64,000 nt of DNA, from assembly GCF_000969645.2 (NCBI RefSeq), contig NZ_CP014222.1, forward strand, positions 496,001-560,000, in the 5' to 3' direction. The DNA comes from Janthinobacterium sp. B9-8. Its GTDB lineage: Bacteria; Pseudomonadota; Gammaproteobacteria; Burkholderiales; Chitinibacteraceae. Made by a program: the position numbers and the translations under genes. The notes below the pieces were generated by a model. It ran no database searches and was not told where the DNA came from. It was given only the letters and a program-made list of their open reading frames with translations. Below, piece by piece: positions 52,033 through 60,989 of this stretch (the first letter of the stretch is position 1; each line of letters opens with the position of its first letter).

Positions 52033-52485
52033 TTAGTCTTTTACTTGCAGCAAGGGAATGCTGAAAATCGCATTAAGCTCGACTGGATTATTGATTAAAT
52101 CTTGCAGGGTATAGCGATCAAGTACGCTATAAAACGCTTCCATGGCTTCAAAGAGCACCCCTTTTAAACGGCAAACCGCGCCAATGCTACAGGTGGAATG
52201 TTCACGATCAAAGCATTCTACAACGGGACTATCGACCTCGCTCAGGCGCACCAAAGCACCGACGCTAATCTGATCCGCAGGCCGAGATAAACGCATACCG
52301 CCCCCCTTGCCTCGGGTGGTGTCCAGAAAACCATTGCGCGCCAAAAAGCTCATGACTTTCATCAGATGATTGTCAGAAACGCCATAGGCCGATGCAATCT
52401 CCCCACGCGTCACAATGCCATCATTCTGCACGCCAACGTAAATTAAAGTACGCAAACAGTAATCAGTAAAAACATTTAAGCGCAT
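52033..52485 (-). CDS. nsrR: Rrf2-family NO-sensing repressor NsrR
   Basis: A 150-residue iron-sulfur transcription repressor. The N-terminal winged helix ([19 protein letters not shown], with Asp8 at the position known as a cluster ligand in some NsrR) contains the DNA-reading helix at [18 protein letters not shown]. Three cluster cysteines at residues 91, 99 and 105 ([11 protein letters not shown]... VCRLKG) fit the NsrR/Rrf2 pattern, with slightly wider spacing than E. coli. NO breaks the cluster and relieves repression. Likely targets visible here are norB and nsrR itself, both with matching operators. Confidence 0.93.
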   Translation of the reverse strand: MRLNVFTDYCLRTLIYVGVQNDGIVTRGEIASAYGVSDNHLMKVMSFLARNGFLDTTRGKGGGMRLSRPADQISVGALVRLSEVDSPVVECFDREHSTCSIGAVCRLKGVLFEAMEAFYSVLDRYTLQDLINNPVELNAIFSIPLLQVKD

Positions 52486-52505
52486 CGCTGTTGTCCGGAC
52501 TTTAA

Positions 52506-52528
52506 AATAAGCATTTATAGTACATCTT
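52506..52528 (-). promoter_or_regulatory. NsrR operator upstream of nsrR (autoregulation)
   Basis: Read on the minus strand this 23-mer begins AAGATGTACTATAAATGC and matches about 19 of 23 positions of the NsrR consensus dyad. It contains a TATAAA -10-like hexamer and ends 21 bases before the start codon, as expected of an autorepressed promoter. Confidence 0.75.
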
Positions 52529-53010
52529 CAGTGCTGATAAGCATACGTTGTTTAATGCCAGTGGGCTGAGGCAGGCTTAGCAAGCTAAGTTCATGGTGGG
52601 TTTTACTTCATATGTGCAACCAGTTTGTTTTTGTAATCAGCAAATAACGGAAAAACGTAATGGTTAAATTCTAGCCCCCCTTGACGCCACGACGCGAGGA
52701 ACAAGCGGGGTGGAAGATCGCTTGGAAGCGAGCCCATTTCGCTCCCCTCCGAGGCGATTAGACTACATGAGGGTGCTTCGTGCTGGCTGGGGTGGTTTCT
52801 TTACGTACTGTGATTTCTGGCCGCTTAGAAATCAAAGATTTCGCGGGGGTGCCATATCAAGATTAACGTGCTGAAGGCACAAAAAAGGTCTTTTTGAGTT
52901 TAGTGAGTGGTATGTGCAGTTAAACTAGTGAATCATCGTGAAAAATGAGGGTCAACACCCACCTCAAGCTATTGTTGTTGCTCAATGACCTATTATTTTA
53001 AGAGGGTAAT
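52529..53010. other. Intergenic region upstream of the acetyltransferase, repeat-like, no gene
   Basis: The 482 bases between the divergent nsrR and acetyltransferase genes hold no defendable frame. The part at about 52775-52860 (GGGTGGTTTCTTTACGTACT, then TTTCTGGCCGCTTAGAAATC) resembles a repeated intergenic sequence I associate with many proteobacterial genomes; the identification is from memory only. A short stem (GATCGCTTGGAAGCGAG near 52711) is also present. Confidence 0.35.
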
Positions 53011-53484
53011 TTGAATATCAATCCGGATCAATCTCAAGATTTATCAATTACGCTGAGCCCATTATCTAAAGCCAATTGGCTTGCCTGTGTAAATCTAACA
53101 CTCCCGCCCGAGCAAGCAGATTTTCTGGCTCCTAATATCTATTCCATCGCTGAATCAAAATTCGAGCCGCATTATCAACCGCGCGTGATTCTCTTGGCTG
53201 GCAAGGTGATTGGGTTTTTGATGTATTGCCCTGACGTCGACCTGCCAGATCCCAAGTTATATTGGCTATTTCGTTTTATGCTTGGTGCTGAATATCAAGG
53301 TAAAGGCTATGGTGCGATAGCCATTCGCCTTGCGCTAGCAGAAATGAAATTGCTTGGAGCTAGCCGGGTAAAAACAATGCATAAGCCCTCAAACAAAACC
53401 GCTTCACGCCTTTATCAGCGAATTGGTTTTTGTGAAGTGGGTTATGCAGAAGATGGTGATATTGAGTTGGAATTAGTTTTTTGA
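53011..53484 (+). CDS. GNAT-family N-acetyltransferase (polyamine acetyltransferase-like)
   Basis: A 157-residue cytoplasmic enzyme. The CoA-binding loop is LGAEYQGKGYGAIAIRLAL and the C-terminal NKTASRLYQRIGFCEVGYAE is typical of diamine/spermine acetyltransferases of the BltD/SpeG kind; the LYWLFRFML strand is also characteristic. The start is a TTG at 53011 with AGAGGG five bases upstream; no ATG upstream fits. Stands alone; substrate is an inference. Confidence 0.82.
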   Translation: MNINPDQSQDLSITLSPLSKANWLACVNLTLPPEQADFLAPNIYSIAESKFEPHYQPRVILLAGKVIGFLMYCPDVDLPDPKLYWLFRFMLGAEYQGKGYGAIAIRLALAEMKLLGASRVKTMHKPSNKTASRLYQRIGFCEVGYAEDGDIELELVF

Positions 53485-53586
53485 TTTGAAGATTGGGAGC
53501 AGGTCACAAATAAAATACCGAATTAAATGTGGTCTGCCCCTCTGTTTATTTATTTATTTTTTACATTAAATTGTCGAAAATAAATC

Positions 53587-53958
53587 TCAAAAAATTCCTA
53601 ATAAAATAGGAATTAAATAGCCCCAAAGAAAAATCCATGCATATTGAAATAGTAAATTTAAAAATAGATGCTGATCAGGAGGTCCATACCTTGATGCATA
53701 GATGATGATAGGTATTAAGGTAATCAGCATAGATAGTAGAACAATATGATTAAAACCCTGACGCCAGTTATCCGCAGTCGCTAAAACAGGAATAAGCGCA
53801 AGAAATACTATTAGCATGGGGTCGAAAGTGTAAACCCAATTGGGATATTTAACGACTTTTGCATACAGAAAAATATCGGGCCAGCATGCCATTAGCAGTG
53901 CTAAAAGCAATGCTGAAAGAAAAATGCCTATTTTATGGTGTATTGACAAACGCGGCAT
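53587..53958 (-). CDS. Small integral membrane protein of unknown function
   Basis: 123 residues with four predicted membrane helices (about 10-30, 43-62, 70-88, 100-120) joined by short loops. No family recognised. The gene is AT-rich relative to its neighbours and lies beside a frameshifted gene, so the 53.5-54.7 kb stretch looks like recently acquired or decaying DNA. Start at 53958 gives the usual basic N-terminus (RLSIHHK) before the first helix. Confidence 0.6.
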   Translation of the reverse strand: MPRLSIHHKIGIFLSALLLALLMACWPDIFLYAKVVKYPNWVYTFDPMLIVFLALIPVLATADNWRQGFNHIVLLSMLITLIPIIIYASRYGPPDQHLFLNLLFQYAWIFLWGYLIPILLGIF

Positions 53959-54078
53959 GCAAGGTGTCTCTGAATTTTGGCTAAACCGTATTATGAATAG
54001 ATGACTTAGAAAAAAATGGGGTCAGGCTTTTTGTTTTGATTCAAAGCGAAAGATCTAACTCCAAGGGCCACATCACGA

Positions 54079-54645
54079 TTATGGCCGGTCTGACCAAGGT
54101 TCAATGGTTCCAACAATACACAGTTTTTCTGCGTCCTTGATTGCTTTGATGACACCTGAAGATATTTCGTTATACGTTAACCACCGAGATTGATTCCCTG
54201 AGTAGGTAAGCCAAGAACAATTTGGTGGAGGTGTATAGGTAAAGCATCAAATCGACGGCGTGCGTCAGTTAAAGATGAATCAGGGCTTGCACTTGCACTG
54301 CCAAGGACTTGGAAAAAATGGATTGTTTTTTCTGTCGCTGAAAGTTGGTGTGCCAGATCTAAGGCCATTTCGTCTTCGTGAAACCAAGCTAGGACGACAT
54401 CAGGAGCGCCAAATCGGCTGACCGTATTGCGTATTGCCTGCTGAAAACTTTCGGTGTTGTAATAATTGGTCGACTCAAAATAGACATTTACATCGCTTGG
54501 AATTTGGGCTTGCAAGGCTATCCAATGAATTTTTGGTCCGAGCGAATAGAGAAACGGTGGTTGATATTTCCATCAAGTACAGCGAAGCCTGAGCAATCAT
54601 TCCCGTTCCGCCAATAATCAAAGTGTGTCCATTTTTGCTTGGCAT
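54079..54645 (-). pseudogene. Rossmann-fold SDR-like gene with two compensating frameshifts
   Basis: From ATG 54645, the N-terminus reads NGHTLIIGGTGMIAQASLYL, a nucleotide-binding GGTGMI motif, up to about 54517. The following coding sequence continues one frame over (QIPSDVNVYFES... FFQVLGSASASPDSS) to about 54200. It then returns to the original frame as SRWLTYNEISSGVIKAI... IEPWSDRP and stops at 54079-54081. The total is 567 bases, so the two indels cancel in length. The uninterrupted protein would be about 188 residues, like small SDR-family proteins annotated as short-chain dehydrogenases. As sequenced, only a 112-codon middle frame (54177-54515) is open. Either a pseudogene or two base-calling errors. 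Confidence 0.7.
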
Positions 54646-54768
54646 ATTTATTTACTCGTAGCTTATCAGGGCGGTGCGCAAGAAAAACGAATGCGCACCC
54701 TATGAATGTAGCTTTTTTCTCTGTGTTTCAATAGTGAGTTTTATTTCAATCCTATCAATTTAGCCATC

Positions 54769-54826
54769 GTAGGGCGGGTGAAACGCGCGTATTTTTCAGC
54801 ATCGCTCGCGGGTTTCACCCGCCCTA
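54769..54826. repeat. Inverted repeat (GTAGGGCGGGTGAAAC family) downstream of amiC
   Basis: The left arm GTAGGGCGGGTGAAACGCGC (from 54769) and right arm GCGGGTTTCACCCGCCCTAT (ending 54826) are near-perfect complements around a 17-base loop. Same family as 37237-37306. It may act as the 3' end of the tsaE-amiC transcript. Confidence 0.8.
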
Positions 54827-54868
54827 TGAAAAACATTATGCTTAAGTGGATAAGATTGCCCAACCCCC

Positions 54869-56179
54869 TCAACTCTGCGCCATCCTCGTTTTCGCCAGCG
54901 GTGGATTTTTGGCGAAGTAGCGTTTGATGCCTTTGTGCAAGGCGCCGGCCATTTTGTGCTGGTAGGCTTCGTCGATGAGTTTTTGCTCTTCCTGCGGGTT
55001 AGAGATAAACGCGGTTTCGACCAGGATCGAAGGGATGTCGGGGGCTTTGAGTACGGCGAAGCCCGCTTGCTCGATGCCTTGTTTGTGCAGGCGGTTGATA
55101 TTACCGATCTCACCCAGCATCGATTTGGCGAGTTTCATACTGTCGTTATTGGTGGCGGTTTGGGTTAAATCCATCAGCGTGTGCGCGAGTGCTTTGTCTT
55201 TAACGTCGATTTTTACTCCGCCAATCAAATCGGCGTCGTTTTGCGTTTGTGCCAGCCAGCGTGCGGCGGTGCTGGATGCGCCTTTTTCAGACAGCATAAA
55301 TACCGACGAGCCATTGGCATCGGGCCGGGTAAAGGCATCCGCATGGATGGAGACAAATAAATCGGCCTGTACTGCGCGGGCTTTTTTAACGCGTACGCCA
55401 AGCGGCACAAAGAAATCGCCATCACGCGTGAGTACAACACGCATATTGGGCTCGTTCTCTAACAGTGCTTTCAGCTTTTTGGCAATCGCTAGCACCACGG
55501 TTTTTTCATGGTTGCCAGCGGGGCCAACTGCGCCGGGGTCTTCACCGCCGTGCCCAGGATCAAGCACGATGGTGATCAGTCGGTCGACTTTCATTTTGCT
55601 GCGATCAACGGTGCCGTCTTTGTTTTCTTCAGGCTTAGCGGGGGCAACAGGAGCAGGTGGGGCAGGTTTGATATCACCGGTTTGATCGTCCAAAAACGCA
55701 AGCAGCGGATCATTTTGCGAAGCCGGGTAGAGGTCAATCACTAAGCGATGCTTGTATTCGCCAACAGGGTTGAGGGTAAAAATTTGTGGTTTGATTTCGG
55801 TTTTTAAGTCCAGCACCAAGCGCACCGTGCCGGGCTTATTGCGTGCGGCGCGTAGCTGCTGGATATAAGGGTCATCACCGCCCACTTTGCTGGCTAGGCT
55901 TTGCAGCTCGTTGTTGATATCAATGCCTTCCAGATCGACTACCAGCCGTTCAGGGTCTTTAAGCGAGAATTGCTTAAAGGTGAGTGGAACGGTGGATTCG
56001 ATGGTGACGCGGGTATAAGCCTGTGCAGGCCAGACACGCACGGCCACTACGCTGGCGGCGGGCGCAGCAAAGCCAAAGGGGGTCACGGCCAGCAGCAGGC
56101 TGGCGCTTGCTCCGCGCAGAATATCGCGGCGAGCAAGCTGGGGCAGGTTTTCTAAACCTGTTGAAGACGATTGAGGCAT
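54869..56179 (-). CDS. amiC: N-acetylmuramoyl-L-alanine amidase, Tat-exported, with AMIN domain
   Basis: A 436-residue periplasmic zinc amidase that splits septal peptidoglycan during daughter-cell separation. A twin-arginine signal (ARRDILRG at residues 16-23) fits the Tat export of AmiC. The AMIN localisation domain (about 45-150) has RVTIESTVPLTFKQF and LVVDLEGID. The Amidase_3 domain (about 200-425) shows LDPGHGGEDPGAVG (zinc His and Glu), VSIHADAF, and the catalytic Glu in SILVETAFISNPQEE. A proline-rich linker joins the two. The start overlaps the tsaE 3' end by 28 bases, an arrangement conserved in many proteobacteria. Confidence 0.95.
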   Translation of the reverse strand: MPQSSSTGLENLPQLARRDILRGASASLLLAVTPFGFAAPAASVVAVRVWPAQAYTRVTIESTVPLTFKQFSLKDPERLVVDLEGIDINNELQSLASKVGGDDPYIQQLRAARNKPGTVRLVLDLKTEIKPQIFTLNPVGEYKHRLVIDLYPASQNDPLLAFLDDQTGDIKPAPPAPVAPAKPEENKDGTVDRSKMKVDRLITIVLDPGHGGEDPGAVGPAGNHEKTVVLAIAKKLKALLENEPNMRVVLTRDGDFFVPLGVRVKKARAVQADLFVSIHADAFTRPDANGSSVFMLSEKGASSTAARWLAQTQNDADLIGGVKIDVKDKALAHTLMDLTQTATNNDSMKLAKSMLGEIGNINRLHKQGIEQAGFAVLKAPDIPSILVETAFISNPQEEQKLIDEAYQHKMAGALHKGIKRYFAKNPPLAKTRMAQS

Positions 56180-56643
56180 GTTTGGCCTTGCTCACTAAAT
56201 GCTTGGATATGGGCCACGCGGCTTGTTTGATCGGGCACTAAAGAAGCTTCGGGCGTTAAAGTAATGATCCAGTCGGGGGTAGGTAAAAGGCCTTCAGCCT
56301 TATCTGCCCATTCGATCAGGCAAATAGATTCGGGGTTGAAGTAGTCTCTAAAGCCTGCATCTTCCCATTCGCTGGCATCATTAAATCTATACAAATCAAA
56401 GTGATATAAGTATAAGTTAGAAACAGTATAAGGTTCAACCAGCGTATAGGTGGGGCTTTTTACTCGGCCGGCAAAACCCAGCCCACGAAGCAAGCCTCGG
56501 CTGAGCGTGGTTTTTCCTGCACCTAGGTTGCCTTCCAAAAAAATCACCATGCCCGCCGCTACGTTTTGCGATAAACGTGCGCCTAGTGCCAGCGTGGCAT
56601 CCTCATCGGCTAAAAAACATTTGAAATCAGTATTGTGTTGCAT
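56152..56643 (-). CDS. tsaE: tRNA threonylcarbamoyladenosine biosynthesis ATPase TsaE
   Basis: A 163-residue cytoplasmic P-loop ATPase acting with TsaB and TsaD in t6A37 formation on ANN-decoding tRNAs. Walker A is GNLGAGKTTLSRGLL; the family blocks SPTYTLVEPY, YHFDLYRF and ICLIEWADKAEGLLP follow in order. The length is normal. Divergent from queG, another tRNA-modification gene, and overlapping amiC at its 3' end. Confidence 0.95.
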   Translation of the reverse strand: MQHNTDFKCFLADEDATLALGARLSQNVAAGMVIFLEGNLGAGKTTLSRGLLRGLGFAGRVKSPTYTLVEPYTVSNLYLYHFDLYRFNDASEWEDAGFRDYFNPESICLIEWADKAEGLLPTPDWIITLTPEASLVPDQTSRVAHIQAFSEQGQTCLNRLQQV

Positions 56644-56719
56644 TGGCTATGGTATCCATTGGCTTAACGCTCACGGTGATAGCAGGCAAAAAACGCATGA
56701 AGCCGGTATCATCGCGGCT

Positions 56720-56773
56720 ATGAACACGTCTCTACCCTCATTAGATTATCAAAAACTTGCCCAGCAAATTTAA
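56720..56773 (+). repeat. Duplicate of the queG 5' end encoding a stop-terminated leader peptide
   Basis: ATG 56720 encodes MNTSLPSLDYQKLAQQI and a TAA at 56771-56773. The true queG start, 143 bases further on at 56863, encodes MKTSLRQLDYQKLAQQI followed by KGWAQ. The two DNA stretches align over about 55 bases with several substitutions, and the shared GGTATCAT lies just upstream of each ATG. This is an old partial tandem duplication; the first copy ends where an A-to-T change turns AAA into TAA. Confidence 0.85.
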
Positions 56774-56862
56774 ATGAGTTGGCGCAAGTGAAAGTCGTTT
56801 TGCCCACGGCTGGATGGAAATTTAGGCATAGGCTTATTGGGCAAATTGACTTCGGTATCATT

Positions 56863-57933
56863 ATGAAAACGTCTTTACGGCAGTTAGATTATCAAAAACT
56901 CGCTCAGCAAATTAAAGGCTGGGCGCAGGAATTAGGTTTTGCCCGGGCCGGAATTACCGGCATCGATTTAAGCCACGCAGAAGCCGGTTTGCAAGAATGG
57001 CTGGATGCGGGCTTTCACGGCGAGATGGATTATATGGCAAGGCACGGCATGAAACGTGCCAGACCTGCAGAATTACACCCCGGCACTATTTCACTTATTT
57101 CGGTTTTTTTGCCTTATTTGCCGCCTGCCGCCGCAAATTCAGAAGAAATTCTTGCGAACGGCAGCAAGGCCTATCTTTCTCGCTATGCGCTGGGGCGTGA
57201 TTATCACAAGGTATTAAAGGGCCGTTTGCAGCAATTAGCAGACCGGCTGGCGAATGAAATTGGCCCTTTCGGCCATCGGGTGTTTGTGGATTCCGCTCCG
57301 GTGCTTGAAGTGGAAATCGCCAAACAGGCAGGGCAGGGCTGGCGGGGTAAACATACCCTGCTGATTAACCGCGAATACGGCTCTTATTTTTTTATTGGAG
57401 AGTTATTTACCGATTTGCCGCTGCCGCCTGATCCGCCGCAGGAAGAAGAGCATTGCGGGCGTTGCACCCGCTGTATTACGGCCTGTCCGACCGGTGCGAT
57501 TGTGGCGCCGTATCAGGTGGACGCGCGGCGCTGTATTTCTTATTTAACCATCGAGCTAAAAGGCAGTATTCCGCTGGAGTTTCGCCCGATGCTGGGCAAT
57601 CGCGTGTATGGCTGCGACGATTGCCAAATGGTCTGCCCGTGGAATCGCTTTGCAGTAGATAGCAAAGAAGCCGATTTTCATGTGCGTCATGGCCTTGATG
57701 ATGTGACGCTGGTCGAGCTATTTGCCTGGTCTGAGGCCGATTTCAAACAGAAAATGGCTGGCAGCGCTATTTATCGGATTGGTTACGAGCAGTGGCTTAG
57801 AAATATGGCCGTTGGCCTTGGCAACGCGCCCACTTCGCCCGAGGTAATTGCGGCACTGGCGGCTAGATGCGACGACGCTAGCGATATCGTCAGAGAGCAT
57901 GTGCTGTGGGCTTTGGCGCAGCATGCTGGCTAA
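56863..57933 (+). CDS. queG: Epoxyqueuosine reductase
   Basis: A 356-residue cobalamin- and iron-sulfur-dependent enzyme performing the last step of queuosine synthesis on tRNA. Two [4Fe-4S] clusters are marked by HCGRCTRCITACPTGAI and YGCDDCQMVCPWN. The N-terminal DUF1730 cobalamin domain includes YMARHGMKRARPAELHPG and FVDSAPVLEVEIAKQAG. A C-terminal HEAT-like repeat region (VIAALAARCDDASDIVREHVLWAL) helps to hold tRNA. Start at 56863 is chosen by family alignment; the in-frame extension to 56779 is leader sequence produced by the duplication of the gene's own 5' end. Confidence 0.95.
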   Translation: MKTSLRQLDYQKLAQQIKGWAQELGFARAGITGIDLSHAEAGLQEWLDAGFHGEMDYMARHGMKRARPAELHPGTISLISVFLPYLPPAAANSEEILANGSKAYLSRYALGRDYHKVLKGRLQQLADRLANEIGPFGHRVFVDSAPVLEVEIAKQAGQGWRGKHTLLINREYGSYFFIGELFTDLPLPPDPPQEEEHCGRCTRCITACPTGAIVAPYQVDARRCISYLTIELKGSIPLEFRPMLGNRVYGCDDCQMVCPWNRFAVDSKEADFHVRHGLDDVTLVELFAWSEADFKQKMAGSAIYRIGYEQWLRNMAVGLGNAPTSPEVIAALAARCDDASDIVREHVLWALAQHAG

Positions 57934-58273
57934 TTACTTAGGCTCATCTCCGCTATTTTTTGTGTAAGCCAGCTAGTTTAGTCTGCTGGCTCATTCAGTA
58001 TTTTGGTCTGAATCGCGTCTTCCCAAGGCTCGTTAAATATTCTCCTTTAAGTTTAAAGCCTCTCGCCTAAGCACTCGGTGCGGATTCTGCTTGTCCGTAA
58101 TCAGCTTATTAGCATATTGAGCAAACATGCTTTGGTATTGGCGTGCATGCCATTTGAGATGTACTAAAGTTAGTACGTTGACTGCCTTGCTATCTGCGAC
58201 TGATTAAGATTGATTTAATTTTTGTTCTAGATCGCAAAATAATTAGGGTCTTTAAATATAAAGAGAGTGTGAA
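57934..58273. other. Intergenic region between queG and the chemoreceptor gene
   Basis: 340 bases with no defendable frame, tRNA or strong hairpin. The last 60 bases are AT-rich and end in an AGAGAG ribosome-site-like stretch before the chemoreceptor ATG; the promoter presumably lies here. No flagellar sigma-28 site could be recognised with confidence. Confidence 0.35.
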
Positions 58274-59902
58274 ATGGGCTTACTAATGAATTATCGGGTG
58301 AGAACTCGTTTATTGCTGCTATGCGTTTTTGCCTTATGCGGCATGGTGTTATTAAGCCTTGCCAATATGAAAGCGCTGCGGGACACCATGTTGCAAGACC
58401 GGATGGATAAAGTAAAAGGCCAGACCGAAACGGCAGCAGGGGTGATTGAGCGCTTTCATGCTTTAAGCCAAAAGGGTCAGATGAGCAGTGCCGATGCTCA
58501 GCAAGCGGCGATTAGTACCTTACGGGATGTGCGCTATTCCAAAACTGAATATTTCTTTATTTTTGATACAAATTATATTGTGCGCCTGCTGCCAACCAAG
58601 ATCGAGTTTGAGGGGCAGAATAAGGGCGATTTAAAAGACGCCAACGGCAAGTTGATTTATGTAGAGCTGACTAAGGCGGCCCAGCAGGGCGGCGGTTTTG
58701 TTGATTATTTCTTTCCAAAGAAAGGCTCGGATAAGGCTGAGCCAAAGATTTCTTATGCAGTACTGATCCCCGATTGGAACTGGGTGGTTGGCACGGGGAT
58801 TTATATTGACGATGTGGATGCCGAGTTCAAAAAAAATCTACTTTACGGCCTCGCTAAACTCTTGCTGCTGGCGGTCTTGGTGGCGGGTGTGGCTTGGATG
58901 ATTGCGCAAAGTATTTTGCATCAGCTCGGTGGCGAGCCGCAGGAAGGGATTGCCGTGATGCGGCGGGTGGCCGATGGCGATTTGCAAATTAATGTGTCAT
59001 CGGCCCAAGAGGGCAGCATGCTGGCCTCTTTAGGGGAAATGGTCGGTGGTTTAAATAAGGTAATGCGTAATGTGCGTAGCGATGCCGATTTACTTAATGA
59101 CAGGGCCGCGCAAATTGCTAATTCCAGCCGGGAGATTTCGATCGCGGCCACCCGCCAATCGGATGCCACCACCAATATGGCGGCAGCAATGGAGGAGCTT
59201 ACCGTTAGCATTAACCATATTTCAGAAGGCTCGGGTGTGGCCGAGCAAGCGTCGCGCCAAGCCACAGCACTTGCTAAAAATGGCGTAACTCAAGTGACCG
59301 AAGTGACCACCACCATGGAGCTGATCGCGGGCAATGTAAGCGAGGCAACGGCGCAAATTCGCCAGCTGGATGCCAAAGCGCGTGAAATTTCTGGGGTGGC
59401 TTCTGAAATCAAAGATATTGCCGATCAAACCAATTTATTGGCGCTGAACGCGGCCATTGAAGCTGCAAGAGCAGGCGAGCAGGGACGTGGCTTTGCTGTG
59501 GTGGCCGATGAAGTCAGAAAACTGGCAGAAAGAACCTCGGTGGCCACAGTGAACATCGCCTCGATGCTGGCTGCAATTCAGGGCGAAACAGTGAGTGTGG
59601 TTAACGCCATGAGCGCCGCCATTCCTCAGGTTGAGCGGGGAGTGCAATTGTCGCGCCACGTAGCCGAATCTTTAAACAGCATTCATTCGGGTGCTGAATC
59701 CAGCCTCTACAGCCTGCAAGAAATGGCCTCGGCCATACGTGAGCAAAGCCAGGCCAGTAATAGCATTGCGTCACGGGTTGAAGATATATCGCAAATGGTG
59801 GAAGAAACCAGCACCTCTATTCAGCACGCAGCAGAAAATGCTTCGCAAGTCGAGCAGATTGCTCACCAACTGAACCAGGGAGTGAGTCACTTTAAGGTTT
59901 AG
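58274..59902 (+). CDS. Methyl-accepting chemotaxis protein with single Cache sensor
   Basis: A 542-residue inner-membrane chemoreceptor. TM1 (about 12-30), a periplasmic sCache_2-type domain (about 35-190; [34 protein letters not shown]), TM2 (about 192-215), HAMP, then a long coiled-coil signalling domain whose hairpin tip reads [38 protein letters not shown] (only the central half is diagnostic). It lacks the NWETF-type C-terminal pentapeptide for CheR docking. sCache_2 receptors often sense small organic acids; the ligand here is unknown. No che genes adjoin it. Confidence 0.94.
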   Translation: MGLLMNYRVRTRLLLLCVFALCGMVLLSLANMKALRDTMLQDRMDKVKGQTETAAGVIERFHALSQKGQMSSADAQQAAISTLRDVRYSKTEYFFIFDTNYIVRLLPTKIEFEGQNKGDLKDANGKLIYVELTKAAQQGGGFVDYFFPKKGSDKAEPKISYAVLIPDWNWVVGTGIYIDDVDAEFKKNLLYGLAKLLLLAVLVAGVAWMIAQSILHQLGGEPQEGIAVMRRVADGDLQINVSSAQEGSMLASLGEMVGGLNKVMRNVRSDADLLNDRAAQIANSSREISIAATRQSDATTNMAAAMEELTVSINHISEGSGVAEQASRQATALAKNGVTQVTEVTTTMELIAGNVSEATAQIRQLDAKAREISGVASEIKDIADQTNLLALNAAIEAARAGEQGRGFAVVADEVRKLAERTSVATVNIASMLAAIQGETVSVVNAMSAAIPQVERGVQLSRHVAESLNSIHSGAESSLYSLQEMASAIREQSQASNSIASRVEDISQMVEETSTSIQHAAENASQVEQIAHQLNQGVSHFKV

Positions 59903-60279
59903 TCGTGTAAGTGCTGTGGCAGATCTATATACCCACCACAGAGGCGCCATTTTTGTGGCTGGCTTGCAGCAGCTAGCGCTTAGGTCAGCAGGGCTGGTGC
60001 TTAAGCGGTAGCATGAAATACTGCGTAAGATTAGCGCAGAATAATGTCATGAAAAAAGCAACAGGGCGTAAAAAAATCACTGTTATGGGTAAGTAAAGCT
60101 TGGCCAACTTGTGGGTATTACACGATGCTTTGTTTTAAGTACCCATGGCGGCTTGATTTTGCGAATTAAGTTTGTTTAATGCCATGACAAAAGCTTAATT
60201 TTGAACACTCTGCGAATTTAGTTTGGATGACATCGGCCTATGCCAATATAATCACATCTTTCTATTCACTTTCTGGCCC
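59903..60279. other. Intergenic region upstream of the DUF2946 gene
   Basis: 377 bases without a convincing frame or structured RNA. AT-rich in its second half, where the promoter of the copper-type operon would be expected. An in-frame extension of the DUF2946 gene reaches back to 60223 but is not protein-like. Confidence 0.35.
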
Positions 60280-60666
60280 ATGACAGCACGACGTTATCAG
60301 CTCAGCATACGTATTGCCTTTCTGGCGATCATGCTGCACGTCCTGATGCCCTTGCTGCATGCCACTTTGCCGCAGTCTGCTCTACGCAGCAGCGTATTTT
60401 GCGGCACGCTTACGCCGCTTGTGGAATACCAGCTTAGCCAGCTGCCCGGTAGTAAATCTGAATCCCTTTTAGCTAAAGCCGCGCCTGCCTGTGTGCTCTG
60501 CGCCCATGCGGATCAAAGCCAGGCACCTGCTGTTGATGCGTTTGCACCAAAGTTGGCGGTGGCGATGTTGCCGCATACTTTTGGCATGCCTGCGCCGCCT
60601 GTGCTGCGTTTGCACCGCAACTCCGCCCTTCCTCCCCCCAGCCAAGCCCCGCCTGTTTTCTCCTGA
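60280..60666 (+). CDS. DUF2946 family protein
   Basis: A 128-residue protein with an N-terminal hydrophobic segment (about 9-30; IAFLAIMLHVLMPLLHA) that may be a signal or anchor, a CVLC motif followed by an AH pair (APACVLCAHA) in the middle, and a Pro-rich tail. This fits DUF2946, a family often found next to copper-linked TonB receptors and MbnP/MbnH-type genes. The CxxC-AH motif suggests metal binding. Start at 60280 is chosen because the upstream extension to 60223 is not family-like. A long inverted-repeat element separates it from mbnP. Its function is not known. Confidence 0.7.
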   Translation: MTARRYQLSIRIAFLAIMLHVLMPLLHATLPQSALRSSVFCGTLTPLVEYQLSQLPGSKSESLLAKAAPACVLCAHADQSQAPAVDAFAPKLAVAMLPHTFGMPAPPVLRLHRNSALPPPSQAPPVFS

Positions 60667-60685
60667 TAGATCCTTGAATGCGTTG

Positions 60686-60898
60686 CAAAAGGTCTGTAGA
60701 CACAGAGCCAAATAAGAACACAGAGCACACTGAGAAAACCTTGTCTGTGTTCTTTGTATGCTTATCTTTGCGTCTATTGATTTAAGGTAAAAACGGCTGA
60801 AGCTTTATAAACACAAGCTTTCGGGAAACCTTTAAAGGTTTCTCAGTGTGCTCTGTGTTCTTACCGTTCTCTGTGTCTATAGAACTCAGGTTTTTTTG
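60686..60898. repeat. Inverted-repeat element, third copy, between the DUF2946 gene and mbnP
   Basis: The left arm (60687-60735) begins AAAAGGTCTGTAGACACAGA; the right arm (60841-60898) is its complement. The innermost 22 bases of the arms (60714-60735 and 60841-60862; motif AACACAGAGCACACTGAGA) are perfectly paired. About 105 bases lie inside, containing AAGCTTTATAAACACAAGCTT and TTTAAAGG smaller palindromes. It is the best-preserved member of the family seen also at 30705 and 39820. Confidence 0.8.
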
Positions 60899-60989
60899 CC
60901 TAAACACCCGCGCGTTTTCATGGATCTGTTCAGCCTTTGTTGGCACCCGGTATAGCCGGCGTGCTCCTTTATGCTGTTTGGAGAAAACC

